Of a stretch of 64,000 nt of DNA, positions 61,200 through 64,000 are shown in pieces. Below the pieces are notes generated by a model, which was not told the origin of the DNA, did no database searches, and saw only the letters and a program-made list of their open reading frames with translations. Position 1 is the stretch's first letter; every line of letters starts with the position of its first letter. The stretch is from Rhabdophis nuchalis (lineage: Eukaryota; Chordata; Lepidosauria; Squamata; Natricidae), in contig CM077648.1 of NCBI GenBank assembly GCA_039707465.1, positions 69,955,619 to 70,019,618 of the forward strand, in the 5' to 3' direction. A program made the position numbers and the translations under genes.

Positions 61200-62107
61200 T
61201 GTCAGGGCCCCTTTCTTCGAATACTCAAGAAAGACCACACATACGCATTGTTTGGAATGTATAAGGCTACTTTTACTGAATACAGAAGATCAAGGGACCA
61301 TGGTGAAGCAGGAAGTAACTAGTTTAGGCGCGAAGAATGATTATTAAAGCTTAAGCCCACCCCAATAGCCCTAACCCCCCCCCAGCAGTGTCCAATGCAC
61401 TTTCGTCTCCAACATCAGGTGGGCAGTTCGTCCAACACCATCATCAGCATGGAATGTGAGACCGTTAAGCCACAGATAACACTGGCCGGTAACATCTTCC
61501 ACCAATCTTCCACCAGCTCACATAATTAACCCCTATAGCCCCACCCTCCCCGTTTCCATGGCAGCCAAGCAGCATAGGGAGAAACGAAGAGCGAAGGCTG
61601 ACATCCGGACCTCCTCCAGTAGTAGGCAGGACCTCCGGACCTCCTTCAGAAGTAGAGCAGTTATTACTGTAAAACAGACAAGAAAAGACAAAACAACATA
61701 GAAGAGAGAGGGAGGGGGTTATGGTTTGTGTGGATATTTGGCATAAAACTGGCGCACAAGCTTCGGGGCTCTGAGATGTTCTTTATCCACCCATTCATTG
61801 TGAGAAGGAGGAAAGTCTTTCCACATCACTAGAAATTGAGTCTTATTCCTATGGACCCTGGAGTCCAAGATGTCACGAACTTCATAGTGCTGGTGACCGT
61901 CTACCATCAGTGGCGCAGGTGCATCAGGATGAGGTTTGCGAAGATGCGAAGTGCGTTCAGGCTTTAACAGGTGAACATGGAACACTGGGTATAAGCGACG
62001 GTAGGTTTTAGGCAGATCCAAACGAACGGAGACCGAACTGATTATCTTAGTAATAGTGAATGGGCCAACAAACTTAGGGCCCAATTTCTTGCATTTTTGC
62101 GGGCTAA
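61200..62107 (-). mobile_element. Older Sushi chromovirus, copy B, 3' end
   Basis: A minus-strand 404-bp 3' LTR (61200-61603), diverged from the 365/366-bp LTRs of copies A and C. A polypurine tract follows, then the end of pol (62084-61719) with GPFTITK and the chromodomain. The pol reading is cut at 62107 by insertion of copy C, whose near-side target duplication is probably GCTAA (62103-62107). Confidence 0.82.
61719..62084 (-). pseudogene. Sushi B integrase C-terminus and chromodomain
   Basis: A 121-codon open fragment; the chromodomain (FLVMWKDFP, HNEWVDKEHL) is preserved to its stop. It differs from copies A and C at scattered residues (for example LVDGH in A, MVDGH here). Confidence 0.82.
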
Positions 62108-62472
62108 TGTCAGGCCTGTTTCTTCGTTGACTCAGGAAAGATCACACTTAGACATTATTTTGAAATGTTAAGACTACTTTTACTAAGTTACGAGAGCGTA
62201 CAGACCAAGTAAAGCTGAGAATGAATAGTTTAGGCGCGAACAGAAAGTATTAAGCTTAAGCCCATCCCAATCCCCAAACCCCCCCTGTGCATTGTCCAAT
62301 ATGCAGCCATCTCCAACATCAGGTGGGCAGGTCTTCACCATCCTGGAATGCAGGTCCGTTAGCAGGAGATAACACGAAACATCAACATTGTCCACCAGCA
62401 GAACACATTCACCCCAAACCCCCCACCCTCCCCGTTTCCATGGCAGCGAAGCCAGAAATAGCGAGACTGACA
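62108..62472 (-). repeat. Sushi C 3' LTR
   Basis: Ends are TGTCAGGCC (plus strand, left) and ACTGACA (right), the reverse complement of the copy A LTR with a few substitutions. Confidence 0.88.
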
Positions 62473-62587
62473 TCCGGACCTCCTCCAGGAACAGCGGGAA
62501 ATCTAGGGCAGCAATAGGCAGACGAGGGGCTACACCTGAAAGAGAAGAAGGGAGAGACAAAACAACGGAGAGGAGAAAGAAAAAGAG

Positions 62588-64000
62588 TCAAGGTTTGTGT
62601 GGATACTTGGCATAAAACTGGCGTACCAGTTTAGGAGCTTTGAGATGCTCCCTATCCACCCATTCGTTGTGAGAAGGGGGGAAATCTTTCCACATGACTA
62701 GGAACTGAGTTTTATTTCTGCGAATCCTGGAGTCCAAAATGTCCCGCACCTCGTAATGATGATGACCATCCACCAAGGTAGGCGTAGGAGCATCAGGCAA
62801 TCTTTTGCGGAGATGAGAGGTACGAGCAGGTTTCAGTAAGTGAACATGGAATACAGGGTACAGCCGCCGATAGGTCTTGGGGAGATCCAAACGGACCGAC
62901 ACAGAGCTGATAATTTTGGTGATCGTGAAAGGCCCAATAAATTTGGGACCCAGCTTCTTGCATTTTTGGGGGCTATCCAAATTTTTGGTAGATACATAAA
63001 CCTGATCACCAACTTTGTAGGAGGGAGGTACTGCCCGTTTCTTATCAGCGTACAATTTGTGCGAGTCATGGGCATCGTTTAAAGTTTTCCGGAGAAGCGG
63101 CCAAACAGAAGATAATCGAGAGGACCATTCAGACAGAGAGGGAACTGTCACCGAGACGTGAGGCAGTTCGGGTATGGGTACAAAGTCCTGTCCGTAGATG
63201 ATTTTAAAGGGGGTCATATTCGTACTGGAGTGAACAGAGTTATTATACGCAACTTCGGCGTGTATGAGAAGATCAGCCCAATCATCTTGCTGGAAATTAA
63301 TAAAACAGCGTAAGTACTGTTCGAGGACGGAATTAACCCTCTCACAAGATCCATTCGTCTGAGGGTGGTAGGCGGAGCTTAAGCTTTGGGCGGAGCCAAT
63401 TAGTCTCAGAAACTCCTTCCAAAAATGGGAAGTAAATTGGGTTCCTCTATCGGAGATGATGCGTTGCGGGACCCCATGAAAACGATAGATATGGGAAACG
63501 AAAAGTCTAGCCAGAGATTTGGAAGAAGGAATCCTAGTACAGGGGACAAAATGAACTTGTTTAGAAAACAGATCGGTAACTACCCAGATAACGGTATAAC
63601 CCTGACTGGGTGGAAGATCAACTATAAAGTCCATTGAAATTTCCTTCCAAGGCCTTTCCGGGGTAGCCACAGACTGGAGAAGACCCTGTGGCTTACCCGG
63701 CGCACGTTTTGAGGCCGCACATACAGGGCAACTGGCAATATACGATTCAACATCCTTCTTCATTGATGGCCACCAGAACTGTCTCTTGACAAGATGAATA
63801 GTTTTAACGAAGCCGAAATGACCAGCTAAACGTGAGTCGTGTGCTCGTTGCAAGACAAAAGGACGTAATGTAGCAGGAACATATATTTTAGAACCAATCC
63901 AGGGAAGATCGTCTCTGGTAGTACAATCACCAGAATGAGCCGAATACCAATCATCAGTAAGTAATTCATCCTTAATACGAGCAATTAGGTCAGCAGGTGG
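62588..64000 (-). CDS. Sushi C Pol, integrase to chromodomain (partial at window end)
   Basis: An open frame from the window edge to the stop at 62588, the C-terminal third of the Sushi polyprotein. It holds the integrase HHCC (CPVCAASK), catalytic MDFIVDLP, ISDRGTQF and CERVNS, the GPFTITK motif and the full chromodomain. No damage is visible. Very few residues differ from copy A, so the two are recent relatives. Confidence 0.9.
   Translation of the reverse strand, partial: PPADLIARIKDELLTDDWYSAHSGDCTTRDDLPWIGSKIYVPATLRPFVLQRAHDSRLAGHFGFVKTIHLVKRQFWWPSMKKDVESYIASCPVCAASKRAPGKPQGLLQSVATPERPWKEISMDFIVDLPPSQGYTVIWVVTDLFSKQVHFVPCTRIPSSKSLARLFVSHIYRFHGVPQRIISDRGTQFTSHFWKEFLRLIGSAQSLSSAYHPQTNGSCERVNSVLEQYLRCFINFQQDDWADLLIHAEVAYNNSVHSSTNMTPFKIIYGQDFVPIPELPHVSVTVPSLSEWSSRLSSVWPLLRKTLNDAHDSHKLYADKKRAVPPSYKVGDQVYVSTKNLDSPQKCKKLGPKFIGPFTITKIISSVSVRLDLPKTYRRLYPVFHVHLLKPARTSHLRKRLPDAPTPTLVDGHHHYEVRDILDSRIRRNKTQFLVMWKDFPPSHNEWVDREHLKAPKLVRQFYAKYPHKP

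Larger units (their letters stand above)
62108..64000 (-). mobile_element. Sushi chromovirus, copy C, inserted in copy B and cut by the window end
   Basis: A 365-bp 3' LTR at 62108-62472 (minus strand), a polypurine tract, then pol to the window edge. It is very close to copy A in sequence. The 11-nt LTR motif that pairs with the primer site is present at 62212-62222. The other LTR and the primer site lie beyond 64000. Confidence 0.88.

Overview
The window is vertebrate nuclear DNA, most likely from a squamate reptile (a lizard or gecko; the order is an inference). Almost all of it is transposable elements nested inside one another. The only host-gene sequence I recognise is one 160-bp exon at 5858-6017 on the minus strand, which I read as TMEM117. 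The window would then be intronic sequence of that gene. The reptile call rests on the mix: young L2-clade LINEs, several L1 lineages, BovB/RTE, Sushi-type chromoviruses, hAT derivatives and a gamma-type endogenous retrovirus, all together.

Left part (1-5572): a degenerate Ty3/Gypsy pol and gag, a decayed L2 copy, a non-autonomous hAT element and an LTR-like end. Around the exon lies an old minus-strand L1 (about 6412-21776). It was later invaded by an ORF1-only, HAL1-like L1 (6928-9023), an LTR-like piece (9389-9684), a full provirus (9881-20493) and an L2 tail.

The provirus is the most complete element. It has two 610-bp LTRs that are identical by eye, a 4-bp TAAT duplication, a tRNA-Glu primer site and open gag, pol and env. 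Pol lies in the gag frame behind a UGA codon followed by a well-formed H-type pseudoknot. Env has an unusually long surface subunit with four cysteine-rich modules, and a C-X7-CC motif in TM.

Middle (21777-39570): SINE copies, an internally deleted sense L1, a Jockey-group LINE remnant, and three L2 copies in alternating orientation. One of these (29829-33086) keeps a complete 1085-codon ORF. A second ORF1-only L1 (35050-37031) is inserted in the third.

Right part (39570-64000): a BovB fragment is split by an L1 (39865-60783). That L1 is split by another AP-endonuclease LINE (44740-59229), which is split in turn by a third ORF1-bearing, ORF2-deleted L1 (47989-50683) and by a young Sushi chromovirus (51770-57466). 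Two further Sushi copies on the minus strand, one inside the other, close the window. Target-site duplications give the order of insertion. The Sushi element has an 11-nt match between its primer site and its own LTR, as expected for Tf1-type self-priming.
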